A stretch of 64,000 bases of DNA. Origin: Homarus americanus (Eukaryota; Arthropoda; Malacostraca; Decapoda; Nephropidae). Shown one piece after another: positions 1 through 10,542 of the stretch. Under the pieces are notes generated by a model, which was given only the letters and a program-made list of their open reading frames with translations, did no database searches and was not told the DNA's origin. Each line of letters starts with the position of its first letter. Within the stretch, counting starts at the first letter, position 1. A program made the position numbers and the translations under genes. The stretch spans positions 170,001 to 234,000 of the forward strand of contig NW_024727881.1 of the NCBI RefSeq assembly GCF_018991925.1, written 5' to 3'.

Positions 1-375
1 ACCTTCGTATAAAAACGCTCTTCTACATGACCCTGATTTAATATGTACTCTTCTTATGCTCAGAGTGCACTTACCTAATTAAACCTGGTAGGGGAGTCCG
101 GGTTTAATTAAGACATCACTAAAACAACACGTAAAACCTTGATTAAACTGATATAAACCACACACGGCTGGGTTTTATGTTGATAGTGGTTTTATCTTTG
201 CTTTAGCAGCTCTGATAAAACTCTCCAGAGGTCGAGATTAAACCGACATAAACCTCACTGTTTTAGGATATTTTTCCCCCAGTTAAAACTTACATGGCTC
301 TTTTAAAACCTAAGTTAATCTATATAAATAAGCCAAGACTTGAATTTCGCTGGTTAAAACTTTCGTAACGTTTAT
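1..375. other. AT-rich non-coding sequence with scattered TTAAACC-like words
   Basis: No gene is visible. The stretch is AT-rich and carries many loosely spaced words of the form TTAAACC or its complement GGTTTAA, without a fixed period. It leads into the short tandem array at 376-458 built from the same word, so it may be a decayed part of that array. That link is inference. Confidence 0.5.
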
Positions 376-458
376 ATTAAACCAGGAAAACCCCATTGAA
401 CCAAGAAAACCTCACTAAACCAAGAAAAACAGTTAAACCAGGAAAAAACCATTAGACC
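376..458. repeat. 18-19 bp minisatellite, ATTAAACCAGGAAAACC type
   Basis: Five units start at 376, 395, 414, 432 and 451, giving a period of 18-19 bp. Each has the form RYTRAACCARGAAAA. The same core recurs in tandem at about 1562-1620 and 34021-34222, so this is one member of a dispersed tandem family in the window. Confidence 0.8.
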
Positions 459-690
459 AATGTTAAATATTAAAGATGTCAATGACCAAGGAAGCCAAGC
501 GCACAGGGAAGAGTATTTACCGCTGGTCACATGGGAACGTGAGAGGTGAGACAATACCCTCAGGTCTAGAGCAATGGCTGAGGTTACCTTACCTGATAAA
601 GACGGCCAGACACTCAGCAGTAAGTAAGGCTCCTGTAGCGCGGAGAGTAAACCAAGTAACGCGTCAACACTGAAGGTGGTGAGATGAGTC
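459..690. other. Unique sequence with an unrecognised 65-codon open frame
   Basis: This is non-repetitive, mid-GC sequence. A plus-strand frame at 476-673 starts MSMTKEAKRTGKSIYRWSH and ends at TGA. I recognise no domain in it, and its length is within chance expectation. It is the left flank of the retrotransposon target site. A non-coding reading is more likely. Confidence 0.3.
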
Positions 691-704
691 TCCCGGTGTG
701 TGTG
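691..704. repeat. Target-site duplication, left copy
   Basis: The 14-bp sequence TCCCGGTGTGTGTG is repeated exactly at 1343-1356. It abuts the oligo(T) run that is the poly(A) tail of the minus-strand retrotransposon, as expected for target-primed reverse transcription. Confidence 0.9.
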
Positions 705-1342
705 TTTTTTTTTTTTAAGATTTGTAGGAATATTACCTACGCGGACCTTAAGCTAAAATTCTGGTCCACCCACTGCTGGGATAAAACACCAGCGTCTTTT
801 TGGTTAAAAGTACATCTCCACCACTAGTAGGGGGAGGATGCTCGGGAAGAAACTGTAGGGTTTCTTGAGAATGGTTGGTGGTTAGCATTCTGGCAACCTT
901 CTCTGCTGTGATAGGGGGTTGTATGTTTCTCCTAGCTAATTGTGTTCCAGGGCACTCTATGAGGTAGTGCTGCAGTGTGTTTTCTGCTCCGCTGTCGCAG
1001 GTCTTGCATATACGCTGCTCTGCTGGTACTTGTACAATGATTTCCCAAATGCATGGGCATCCCAGTCTCAGTCGGTGGAAGTTGACTCCTTCCCTTCTTG
1101 TTATATCCTTCATGAATGGTGGTCTCTCATAATTCGTGACCAGATAGTACCACCTGGCCGCGCGTGATACTGGTGTTAATCTTCTATGTTTCTCTATTTT
1201 CCACTGGGCAGTTCGTGTTATTGTGGTCTTCTTTATCTGCTCCTGACTGGGCGGGAAGTTCATCTCAATGTTTCACTGTCCTAACGCAGCCTTGGCAGCA
1301 GCATCAGACTAGTTCATTCCCTGGGATTCTGATATGATTAGG
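705..1342 (-). mobile_element. 5'-truncated non-LTR (LINE) retrotransposon copy
   Basis: Read on the minus strand, the copy starts inside the RNase H domain, runs through a cysteine/histidine-rich C-terminal tail, has a 3' UTR of about 30 bp and ends in a poly(A) tail (12 T on the plus strand, 705-716). Identical 14-bp duplications flank it at 691-704 and 1343-1356, which fixes both ends. 5' truncation, a poly(A) tail and a target-site duplication of 10-20 bp are standard for LINEs. An RNase H domain followed by a CCHC tail points to the I-group (I, Ingi, LOA or related) rather than to jockey elements lacking RNase H. The clade assignment is tentative. The copy cannot move autonomously because the endonuclease and reverse transcriptase are absent. 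Confidence 0.9.
748..1342 (-). pseudogene. Broken ORF2 C-terminus: RNase H end plus CCHC tail
   Basis: Minus-strand translation from the truncated 5' end gives NHIRIPGNELV, then after a one-base shift DAAAKAALGQ. This matches the usual end of RNase H in LINEs, an H..I.GNE.AD..AK pattern with the conserved histidine and aspartate region. A stop codon follows GQ. The open part then runs from 1263 to 748 (171 codons), starting MNFPPSQEQIKK. It includes a region beginning NFHRLRLGCP, followed by C86-x2-C89-x9-H99-x4-C104, the zinc-knuckle-like tail seen after RNase H in many non-LTR elements. The frameshift near 1306 and the internal stop near 1281 show a decayed copy. TAA at 750-748 is the natural stop, about 30 bp before the poly(A) tail. 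The real protein would extend far upstream. Confidence 0.85.
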
Positions 1343-1356
1343 TCCCGGTGTGTGTG
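1343..1356. repeat. Target-site duplication, right copy
   Basis: This is the exact second copy of TCCCGGTGTGTGTG, adjoining the truncated 5' end of the minus-strand LINE. The bases next to each copy differ (C versus G before it, T versus A after it), so the duplication is exactly 14 bp. Confidence 0.9.
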
Positions 1357-2058
1357 AGGAACCTATGTTTATATGTGGCAGCGCAGGATACTCATTGGTT
1401 ATAAGCTTCCTAGATTCTTAGTGGACAGTAAGCTCAGGGAAGATGATGATTGGTCAACTGAAGTTCACTAGAAGGATACGAGATGTTCCGACTCGTTATC
1501 ATGAACTGTGAATCATTTGGATACGTTAAGTCAGACCAGCCGCTGTTGTTGATACTAAACTAAAAACCCATTAAACCAAGAAAAAAGACCATTAAACCAA
1601 GAAAAAACAGAGTAAACCAGAATATTTGACCATAAATATTTTAACTAAGAACGACATTTGGTATCTAAGTTCCAATTGGTTAATATCTCCCTTTTGTAAC
1701 GTTAACCTTCACCAATGTTAAGTGGCTAGTGTTCCGAGGCCGTAACATTAACCTTCTCCTTCTGGATGTGGTTAATGATCTAATACCGTCACCTTAACCT
1801 ATGTCTATTTTTACCCCCGTACTAAGTGGCGTGATTTAATCCGAGGTTCGCGTGGCCTTACTGATCCTGGCAGTAAGTGTGTTATTAGGAGAGAGAGAGA
1901 GAGGAGGCAGCAATCTTGGAAAATTAATGTCTCTCTCTCTCTCTCTCATCCTCTTCTTTTCCTTCCCCGTTTCTTACTCCTTCCCTTCTTCTATTCTTTA
2001 CGCCTTCCTTCCTCCTCCCTTTCTTTACCTATGCACTCGTATATTTCACACACGTACA
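1357..2058. other. Non-coding stretch with a TTAAACCAAG repeat and short GA/CT tracts
   Basis: No gene is seen. About 1562-1620 holds three units of ATTAAACCAAGAAAAAA, related to the array at 376-458. Short (GA)n at 1888-1903 and (CT)n at 1930-1947 precede a pyrimidine-rich stretch to about 2040. A weak duplication of GTAACRTTAACCTTC occurs near 1697 and 1741. Confidence 0.6.
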
Positions 2059-2059
2059 A

Positions 2060-2137
2060 ATACATACATACATACATACATACATACATACATACATACA
2101 TACATACATACAGACATACATACATACATACATATAC
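2060..2137. repeat. (CATA)n microsatellite
   Basis: About 19 tetranucleotide units with one GACA interruption near 2111, directly visible. Confidence 0.95.
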
Positions 2138-2178
2138 GTACATAATTACATAGTGAGATACAGGGAACTAAATATACA

Positions 2179-2183
<5 letters not shown>

Positions 2184-2213
<30 letters not shown>
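2184..2213. repeat. (AC)15 microsatellite
   Basis: An uninterrupted AC dinucleotide tract. Confidence 0.95.
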
Positions 2214-2216
<3 letters not shown>

Positions 2217-2334
2217 CCTTCCTCCTTGTCTTCTTTAATTAAGCAGATCCTTTTTGACAGGATCAGAAACGACTTGTGTCCAACTCGAGTAAGATCTTAT
2301 TGCCTGGTTAATAGAATCTGACCCCGTTTATAGT

Positions 2335-2560
2335 GCCCAGTTTATTGCTACTTTGTTTTGGTGAATGCTATGGCGTTTATTGAGATGCTGTTTTAGTGAC
2401 TGTTTTGGTACTTATTGCGATTTTGTTTTAATGTTATGTCACTTATTGCGATTTTGTTTACAGTTATGTCACTTATTGGGATTTTGTTTACAGTTATGTC
2501 ACTTATTGCAATTTTGTTAAACAATTGTCACTTACTGCGCTTTTGTTTTAGTAAATGTTA
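2335..2560. repeat. 30-bp minisatellite, ACTTATTGCGATTTTGTTTA type
   Basis: About seven units of roughly 30 bp are seen. The central three (2410-2510) are nearly identical and the outer ones degenerate. Each unit is ACTTATTGCGATTTTGTTTA followed by CAGTTATGTC. The plus-strand open frame over it is a consequence of the period being divisible by three. Confidence 0.85.
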
Positions 2561-2569
2561 TAAATATCT

Positions 2570-2945
2570 TAAACGCAACATAAAATTAACGTTTATTGCT
2601 GAAAAAACCAAAAACGCAATTGCTAACACTATAATTTCCTACCGTAAACCGTATACAGAGGCTCCTATAATTACCTATATAATATAAAGAATTAATTACT
2701 TATATTAAATTCGTATATAAATTATATTCTTATTACCATAACAACGTAAATATTATCTCAATATAATTTGTTAGAAAACATTGTGTACCGTCTGTTATAA
2801 ATACCTATAATATATCTATGTAGAGTATAACTAACCATTAAGTACATCTATAACATTGTAAACTCAACACAGACAAAACTTATATAAAATTTCTATACAT
2901 GGTTTAGGAGTTAAGAGGACCAAGTATAACGAGGTATAATTTGCC
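2570..2945. other. AT-rich unique sequence
   Basis: The composition is strongly AT-rich, with TATA-like words and stops in every frame. No repeat period and no coding signal could be identified. Confidence 0.5.
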
Positions 2946-3024
2946 TGTGTGGGGAGTGAAATTAGCCGTCAGACAGAGGAACTAATTGGCTCATCTGTAC
3001 TGGGTGACGCTACCTGTCTTCTGT

Positions 3025-3124
3025 TCGGTTTATACGTACACATGGTTTATACGTACACATGGTTTATATGTATACATAGTTTATATGTATACACGGCTAT
3101 ATGTATACACGGTTATATGTATGG
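3025..3124. repeat. 16-17 bp minisatellite, GGTTTATACGTACACAT type
   Basis: Six units of GGTTTATACGTACACAT decay rightward to GGTTATATGTATACAC, with changes mostly C to T and G to A at CpG positions. This is compatible with ageing by deamination. Confidence 0.85.
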
Positions 3125-3172
3125 GAATATACACACCTGTCGATGCTAACTTGTATATACGTAGATACATGT

Positions 3173-3174
<2 letters not shown>

Positions 3175-3260
<86 letters not shown>
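3175..3260. repeat. (GA)43 microsatellite
   Basis: An 86-bp GA tract with a single GGGA interruption near 3207. Confidence 0.95.
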
Positions 3261-3261
<1 letters not shown>

Positions 3262-3479
3262 GATCAGATCACAAGGTGTCATGTCATCTCATTAAGGTTG
3301 TGGAGGTGAAGTGTGTATGACGTAATGATGACGTCACTGCCAAACTACACAACAGGCTGGCACTTTCCCCGGATATGGTTGGCACTGTCATCAGGTATAT
3401 TGTCAATGTGTACTACTTTCCTCATGACTTATCGGCAATTAGTACCCATATAATTGGACTTTATTCATATTTAGTGCCA

Positions 3480-4180
3480 CTTGGTATGGGAGTTGAGGGA
3501 GGAGATGGAGAGGGAGGGAGAGAGGTGTTGAAGGAGGAGAGGGAAGGAGAGGTGTTGTGAGGGAGAAGGAAGGAGAGAGAGAGAGAGTGTTGGAGGAAGG
3601 TACAAAATAACTTACACCAGTATAAGACACGTACGGTACAAAAGAGTTTACATGAGTACAGGTACAGTATGATTCAGTATACACAGACAGGTGTATAGAG
3701 TACAGTATGATTCAATTACACACACGTTGACAGGTGTACAGGGATAGTTTACATGATATATTGGAGACACTGAAAACGAGGAACCTACCTTGTACTTCGG
3801 TGATGATTGATGTGGCTCCCTCGACGAGTGGGGTGAGAGGGAGTGGGATGAGAGGGGAAAGAGTGAGATTGTTTGGGGGGGGTTGCGACTGTGGAGGAAC
3901 TTGGGTGAGAGAAATGGGGAAAGGGAAATAAAGTATGGGTAAGAAATAAGAATGAAAGTGAGGGGGAAGGGAGAGGGAAAAGAGGTGGAGAGGGGATAGG
4001 GAGAACAATGAAGGGGGGGGGTGGGGAGAGTGGGGAGTGTTGGTGGTGGGGTTGGGAAAATGAGTGTGTGTGGAGGAGTGGGGGTGAAAAGACGAGGTCG
4101 AGTGGGGAGAATGAGTGGGGAGAGTATTCCAATCAGGTGAGTGTTGGGGGAGGCTAGTGAGGGAGTATGATGGAGGGGAG
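3480..4180. other. Purine-rich, G-rich plus strand
   Basis: The plus strand is dominated by G and A (GGGAGAGG, GGGGAGAG words) at 3485-3600 and 3825-4140, with oligo-G runs at 3875, 4011 and elsewhere. A short unique island at 3600-3780 contains a duplicated TACAGTATGATTCA. The opposite-strand Ser/Pro-rich open frames reflect composition, not genes. Confidence 0.7.
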
Positions 4181-4402
4181 TTAATGGGCAGGAGAATGGC
4201 AGGACAATGGTAAGGGAAGAACGGGTAAGGGAGTTAATGGGTAAGGGAGCACGGGTAAGGGAGTTAATGGTAAGGGGAGATATGGGTAAGGGAGCAAGGG
4301 TAAGGAGTTAATGCGTAAGGGAAGTTAATGGGTAAGGGGAGAATGGGTAAGGAGATAATGGGTAAGGGAGTTAATGGGCAAGGAGTTAATGGGTATGGAG
4401 AG
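4181..4402. repeat. 16-bp G-rich minisatellite, GGGTAAGGGAGTTAAT type
   Basis: About 13 imperfect units of GGGTAAGGGAGTTAAT with frequent single-base indels. The G-rich strand is the plus strand. Confidence 0.85.
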
Positions 4403-4426
4403 TACTAGAAATGGGGAGAAGAGACA

Positions 4427-4460
4427 GGGAGGGAGGGAGGGAGGGAGGAGGAGGGAGGAG
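4427..4460 (+). other. G-quadruplex-capable G3A run
   Basis: Five or more consecutive GGGA units followed by GGAGGAGGGAGG satisfy the G3-N1-G3-N1-G3-N1-G3 rule. The quadruplex itself is inference from sequence. Confidence 0.6.
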
Positions 4461-4479
4461 GACACTACATGGGTCGGGG

Positions 4480-5415
4480 TAAAGGAGCATAGTGGAGGAT
4501 ATTGGTGGAGCATTATGGTGGATCAGTGGTGGAGCATGATAATGATCAGTGGGGGGGTCATGAAGAGTAATAGTGGAGCATAGTGACGTAATATGTTGTT
4601 ATACCTTAGTGGAGCATAATGGTAGTGTGACTGCTTCTTAATGGAGCATAGCGAAGGTATATGATGGTGTAGTTTAGTGGAACGTAATGATGAGACATGC
4701 TGTAAGTTAGTGGAGCAGAGTGGAGCATTGTTGTTCCCTAATGTAGCATAGTGAAGATGTATGATGATGAACTATAGCGAAGCATGTTGCTGGAGGTTCA
4801 AAATCCAGTGGCGAAAAAGAAGTTATAGTGAAGGAGCATTATGGAACACAGGAGGGAGATCGGGAGCATGGTGGAGCATGGTGGAGCATTATGGAACAGG
4901 GAAGGATTGGACCATGGTAGATAATTATGCTACACAGAGAAGCATGGGAGTATGGTGGAGCATTATGCTACTTATGGAAGCATGGGGAAGTATTATGGAA
5001 CGCAGGGGAGCATGATGAACACAGGGAAGCATGGTGGAACATTATGGTACACAGGGAAGCATGGTGGAGCATTATGGAACGCAGGGAAGCATGGTGGAGC
5101 ATTATGGAACACAGGGATACATGGTGGAGCATTATGGAACACAGGGAAGCATGGTGGAGCATTATGGAACGCAGGGAAGCATGGTGGAGCATTATGGAAC
5201 ACAGTGATACATGGTGGAGCATTATGGAACACTGGGATACATGGTGGAGCATTAGGAACACAGGAAGCATGGTGGAGCATTATGGAACACAGGGATACAT
5301 GGTGGAGCATTATGGAACACAGGGAGGCATGAAGTAATGGTGAATCATTTTGGAATGTGGGCAAATTTATGTAGCTTTATAAAATGAAAGGGAGCATGGT
5401 GGAGCATAGGATCAT
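4480..5415. repeat. 30-bp minisatellite with CATGGTGGAGCATTATGGAA unit
   Basis: The core at 4990-5335 has about eleven near-identical 30-bp units, CATGGTGGAGCATTATGGAA plus CACAGGGAAG, differing mainly at two or three positions (A/G and AG/TA). The left part, 4480-4990, is a degenerate halo of the words GTGGAGCATA at irregular spacing. All overlapping frames on both strands are open because the 30-bp unit has no stop; none is a gene. Confidence 0.9.
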
Positions 5416-5685
5416 AGGGGAGAGTAGATGAGAGACTTGTAGGGGGAGAGAGAGAGGGGAAGAAATGATGAGGCAAGAGAAGGAGGGAAGAGAGGGAGGG
5501 AAGGGAACCTGAAGGATGGGAGAGAAGTGTTGAGGAGGGAAAGGAGGAGAGGAAGAGGAGGGAGAGGGGAGGAGAAGAGTGTTGAGGGAAAGGGAGGCAG
5601 GGAGGAGAGGAGGAGAGGGGAGGAGGAAGAGTGTTGAGGGAAAGGGAGGCAGGAGGGAGAGGGTATGGAGGAGGGAGATGTTTTA
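5416..5685. repeat. GA-rich tract with a duplicated 52-bp unit
   Basis: Almost pure purine on the plus strand. AGAGTGTTGAGGGAAAGGGA begins at 5576 and again at 5628, giving a 52-bp period for two copies, with a third degenerate copy upstream near 5524. Confidence 0.7.
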
Positions 5686-5769
5686 AATAAAGTGATAATC
5701 TCTGTCTTCTGTTTGTTAATGAAATAATTATTGTCTGTGTTATTGGCAGAACCGATAATCTTTAAAGAC

Positions 5770-6101
<332 letters not shown>

Positions 6102-6194
6102 TGCTGTGTGTGGTCATAAAGTCCTTGTACAACTTTTTCACCTCAAGGTTCAACGCACACATGATGCCTTCCTGACCAAGCTCCTCGCTAAAAG

Positions 6195-7065
6195 TGGCCT
6201 CTGGTTTGTCACTTCACTGGCCCTCACATAACTTCACTGGCCTCACATAACCCTCAATGGCCCTCACCTAACCTCACTAGCCCTCACATAACTCTCACCG
6301 CCTCACATAACCCTCATGGCCCTCACCTAACCTCACTGGCCTCTCACATAACTTCACTGGCCCTCACCTAACCTCACTGGCCCTCACATAACCCCACTGG
6401 CCCTCACCTAACCCTCACTGGCCTCACATAACTTCACTGGCCTCACCCAACCTCATGGCCCTCACCTAACCTCACTGGCCTCACATACCTACCTGGCCCT
6501 CACAAACCCTGGCTAACAACCCACTGGCCCCCACTAACCTCACATAACCTCACTGGCCCTCACATAACCTCAGTGGCCCTCAAACCTCACTGACCTCACC
6601 CCAACCTCACTGGCCCTCACATAACCTCAGTGGCCCCTAACCAAACCTCACTGGCCCTCACATAACTTCACTGGCCCTCACATAACCCTCACTGGCCCTC
6701 ACATAACCTCACTGGCCCTCAACATAACCTCACTGGCCCTCATAACCTCAATGGCCTCACCTAACCTCACTGGTCCTCACATAACCTCACTGGCCTCAAC
6801 TAACCTCACTGCCTCAACTAACCTCACTGGCCCTCAACTAACCCCTCACTGGCCCTCAACTAACCTCACACTGGCCCTCAACTAACCTCACTGGCCTCAA
6901 CCAACCTCACATAACCTCAACTAACTCACTGGGCCTCAACCAACCCACCTGGCCCTCACATAACCTCACATAACCTCACTGGACCTCACATAACCTAAGT
7001 GGCCCTAACCAAACCTCACTGGCCCTCAACTAACCTCACTGGCCCTCACGTAACCTACCTGGCCC
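6195..7065. repeat. 20-bp minisatellite, CCTCACTGGCCCTCACATAA type
   Basis: About 43 units of CTCACTGGCCCTCACATAAC. The variable part is ACATAAC, ACCTAAC or AACTAAC, with the AACTAAC type concentrated after about 6790. Indels are frequent, so no frame stays open. Confidence 0.9.
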
Positions 7066-7157
7066 ACTCTTTATAGGGCCATGTTATATCTGCTTTATGT
7101 GATTTAATTTATGGCCAACTTCAGTAATGCGATAAATATAACAGCTCTCGAGACCTT
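7066..7157. other. Unique spacer
   Basis: Short AT-rich unique sequence between the 20-bp array and the transposon-like terminus. No gene is visible. Confidence 0.4.
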
Positions 7158-7222
7158 CAGTAGAACTTCCATCTAACGAACTATATAGAGAAGAAAACCC
7201 GTTATATCGAGGGTCCGTTCAA
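7158..7222 (+). mobile_element. Tigger/pogo-like terminal repeat fragment
   Basis: It begins CAGTAGAACTTCCATCTAAC and continues with CCCGTTATATCGAGGGTCCG. Termini of pogo/Tigger-group DNA transposons typically begin CAGTNGAACCTCGATATAACG and repeat that word internally. The match is imperfect, no TA flank is present (TT instead), and no partner terminus was found downstream. It is most likely a decayed remnant, or a chance resemblance. Confidence 0.4.
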
Positions 7223-7435
7223 ATCCATTTATCCCCCCCCATCTAAGTTCAACAAAAGTTCAAAGTTGCACAAGGACCTTATGAACACCCTGTAAAATAT
7301 ACATGAAAGTGTATACATTAATCTCATGTATAAACCTGTAACATAACATTGTAAAAAAAAATATAAAGCTGTATTATTTAACATGTGGGACGTAACACCT
7401 GCTGAAAGGAAAGGTATTAATAAGGTGATGAACTG
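7223..7435. other. AT-rich unique sequence
   Basis: A run of eight C near 7233 and a run of nine A near 7354 are the only low-complexity parts. No gene is seen. Confidence 0.4.
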
Positions 7436-8110
7436 ATCGTGTGTAGGATCGGATACGCTGTAAAAAGATTCATAGGTAATATGAGGGAAAGGATTCGGTT
7501 ATATACGAGTACATAATAGGATCAAATACATCGCATAAGGTAAAAAAAAAGTATTCAGGTTTGGACGTATAAAGGATTGGATACGCTATTTTAGGTATTC
7601 GGTTAAGTATAGAGGCTGGAACCTGGCGTATAAAGGATTGGATACGCCATTTTAGGTATTCGGTAAGTATAGAGGCTGGAACCTGGCGGATAGAGGATTG
7701 GGTACGTCATTTTAGGTATGGAATCGGTTGTATAAAGGATTTGAGGCATGGTAATAGGGGATTAGAACGATACTGAAAGGGATTATGGATAAGGGATAGA
7801 ATCGATTGGACTAGAAATACGATAAAGGAAATTCAAGACATATATAAAGATTGGAAACATGATGAGGGAGATTCGGAGAAGGGAAGTCAGATAAGCGATT
7901 GGGTACATGAGAAAAATGGATTCGGGTTACATAGGGTGTTGAATCGGTCATATAAAAGGATTGGAAGCAAGATCAAAAGGATTCAGGATTACACAAAGTA
8001 TTTAATCGGCCTTCTAAAGGATTGGATACATAATACAGGGGATTCGAGTAGCATAAGGAATGGGATTCGGTCACATAAAAGAGGATTGGAATACATAAAT
8101 ATGGTAGTAT
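7436..8110. repeat. Degenerate minisatellite with a fresh 60-bp triplet
   Basis: Words of the type AAAGGATTGGATAC and ATTCGGTTA recur every 30-60 bp throughout. At 7566-7735 three units of 60-61 bp are nearly identical (TATAAAGGATTGGATACGCT then ATTTTAGGTATTCGGT). The rest looks like older, diverged copies of half-units. Confidence 0.75.
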
Positions 8111-8600
8111 GATATTTTTTTTTCATTTATAGACGTTCAAAAAATAATTAAAAATAAGAGTAATCTTTTTAACAATCCAACTACCTACTGAAAGCTTATA
8201 TGAAAAAAAGGGGGCCATTCACTCGGGCCAATCAGCGAGCAGATGCACATAAAGCTGCAGTTAACTACCAAATGACTTCCTTGAAAACTGACTCAAGTAT
8301 TTGGGTGGAGGAGGAGGAGGACGAGGTGGGAGGGTGTGTGGTGAGGCAGGGAGGGCAGGTTATAAAAATAATAACACTAATAAAGTAGTAATAATGTTGG
8401 TAATTAATAATAATAATAAATGCAAATAATAAAACTAAAAAAGCAAATGCAACTCGCGATAACAGATGTCAAAAATACTAAAGTTGTTTAGCACGTTCTT
8501 GAGTTCGGGTGAAAGCGGGCGTTTATCAGGGGTTATGAAGCTTTATTTTCGCCCTTGTGGTACAGCAGGAGTCCGCAGAGGGCATGGTAGGAGAGTCTTA
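8111..8600. other. AT-rich sequence with GGA and AAT short tracts
   Basis: Includes short GAGGAGGAGG runs near 8310 and AAT runs near 8408. A 62-codon plus-strand frame at 8200-8388 starts MKKRGPFTRANQRADAHKAA; I do not recognise it and it shows no domain. Confidence 0.4.
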
Positions 8601-8651
8601 TAAAGGAGGAGGAGGAGGAGGGAGGAACATAGGCATAGGCAATAACTCACA

Positions 8652-8654
<3 letters not shown>

Positions 8655-8687
<33 letters not shown>
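8655..8687. repeat. (GA)16 microsatellite
   Basis: A GA dinucleotide tract preceded by (GGA)5 at 8609-8624. Confidence 0.95.
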
Positions 8688-8689
<2 letters not shown>

Positions 8690-9300
8690 ATAAATGGAAA
8701 GAAAATCAGTAATTGAATATGCTAGTAAGTGGAAAAGAAAGATAATTGATAAAACAGGAATAGATAGAGAAACGTTAATAACTAAATATAATGAAAAAAA
8801 ATAAACATGACAGAGAATGAATGAAGATAAAGAAAGAACTACACACAATTAAGAATAAGTAATGAAGAAAGAATAGAGAAACACCAAAAAAAGGTCCATT
8901 AATTGAGAAGATAAAAGATAAACAAAATATTAGAATAAAGAAGAAATGGAGATAAGAATAATCATAGATAGATAGAAGGAACAGATGATAAAGAAAAACG
9001 TAAGATTAGGAAAAAAAAGTTTAAATGAATAAAGGATAATGCAGGAGAATAAGACACACCCAGAAGAAGAAGAAGTAGAAGGAAGAGGGAGAGAAAGAAA
9101 TAGTATGGGGAAGGAAAAAGATGAGGGAAAAAGAAGTAGTAACAATAATAAACCAAAAAAAAAAACATGAGAAATATAAGAAATAAAGAGATAAATAGGG
9201 GAGAAAGTGGAAAGATAGAAAGAGGGGAATAAAGAAAAGAAATAAAAGGGGCTAAAAGGGCTAAGAGACGAGAGGAATGGCAAGGAAAGGCTCAGCTAAA
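8688..9300. other. A-rich purine tract
   Basis: A and G make up nearly all plus-strand bases for 600 bp (AGAAATAG, GGAAAGAA words). Minus-strand open frames rich in Phe, Ser and Leu come from this bias. No gene is seen. Confidence 0.7.
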
Positions 9301-9380
9301 GACTAACTCAAGAGGGCTGTTGAAGAGGAGTGAAGAGGGTTTATGGGAAGGAAAGCAAATTAATAGGAGTAGGAACAGCC

Positions 9381-9430
<50 letters not shown>
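9381..9430. repeat. (AGT)16 microsatellite
   Basis: A trinucleotide tract directly visible. Confidence 0.95.
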
Positions 9431-9431
<1 letters not shown>

Positions 9432-10500
9432 TTATTAAAAGTATCTCACTATAAGGTTACCATCTAAAAAATAGCGTTATGTATATATATATTATCAAAT
9501 GACTCCTATGTTTATATTATATATACTGTATATAAACGGTATATACAATCACTTAACAAGGGGGGGGGGAGAGGGAAGTCAAGCTAACAAACTGCATTCA
9601 CCAAAAAGGATTAAAGAATTCAAAACCAAAAAACCAAAAATAATAAATAAATAGGAAAGAATTAGTTATGGATGCGGATAATCTGGATGAGTTAATTTGT
9701 TATATAATAAGGAATTAAAAAAGTTTGTTATATAATTCGATGCAAAATGCAAAAGTATAATTATATTACCGATCATAGGAAGAGTATAGTGGCTCAATCA
9801 ATTGTTGGTTATATGCCTACCCTTTATTGTCGTCAGCCATAGGGGGTTAGGTCTGCAAGGAGAAATTCAGGTATGGTATTAGATAAAAGACGGCGACCAG
9901 CTACTGTAGGTCTAGTAAAAAAAAAAAAATAGTTTAATCTATTTATTCTCTTTGGTATTTTTATATAAGAGAAAAATATATATACAGTATATATATAAAA
10001 TCTCCATCTGGTATTATTGTATATCACATTAATTTCCATCTGGCAATATATAAAATAATTTCCACCTGGTATTTATAAAACAAAATATATAAATAAAATA
10101 AAAATTTCTCTGGTTTTGTATGACTGATTTTTTCTGCCACTTCATATGGAAAATACAGACATGGGTAAATTTTTTTTCTCATTATTTTCTTTTGATTAAT
10201 ATTTCCCAGCAATGCCGACAGACAGTCTATCCCAGGCTATCTATTGTCATGCTGATCACAGGTGGTCAGGCAGGTGATAATAATAATTAATGAACAGTTG
10301 CTCTAGCTCTAGGACAGGTACTAGTAAGTCATTAATAGCTCTCTATATGTTATGTCAGTAGTCTTCGGGCTCTAGACAGTATAACTAGGCATACTAGGAA
10401 GCGACTCTCACTAGCAACAAGCAGACCTCTAACATAGTATTTAATAGAGGAAATACATAGGAGGTAACTATGTACGACTGGACACTGGGAGGTGGGTACA
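9431..10500. other. AT-rich sequence, partly a decayed tandem repeat
   Basis: No gene is seen. (TA)n-like words occur at 9483-9540 and 9975-10000, and a nine-G run near 9561. At 10000-10080 the word ATTTCCATCTGGTAT recurs about every 35 bp (three copies), suggesting an old minisatellite. The part from 10200 to 10500 is unique. Confidence 0.5.
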
Positions 10501-10511
10501 CGAACTGAGGA

Positions 10512-10531
10512 CATGATGATGATGATGATGA
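10512..10531. repeat. (GAT)6 microsatellite
   Basis: A short GAT run just before the 33-bp array. Confidence 0.9.
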
Positions 10532-10542
10532 TAACAGACTAC

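Noticed and set aside
3097..3309. Arg-Glu/Ser-Leu repeat open frames
   Set aside because: They are translations of the GA microsatellite.
9480..9540. TATA-rich segment as a promoter
   Set aside because: TATATA words are common in AT-rich parts of the window and no other promoter element is near.
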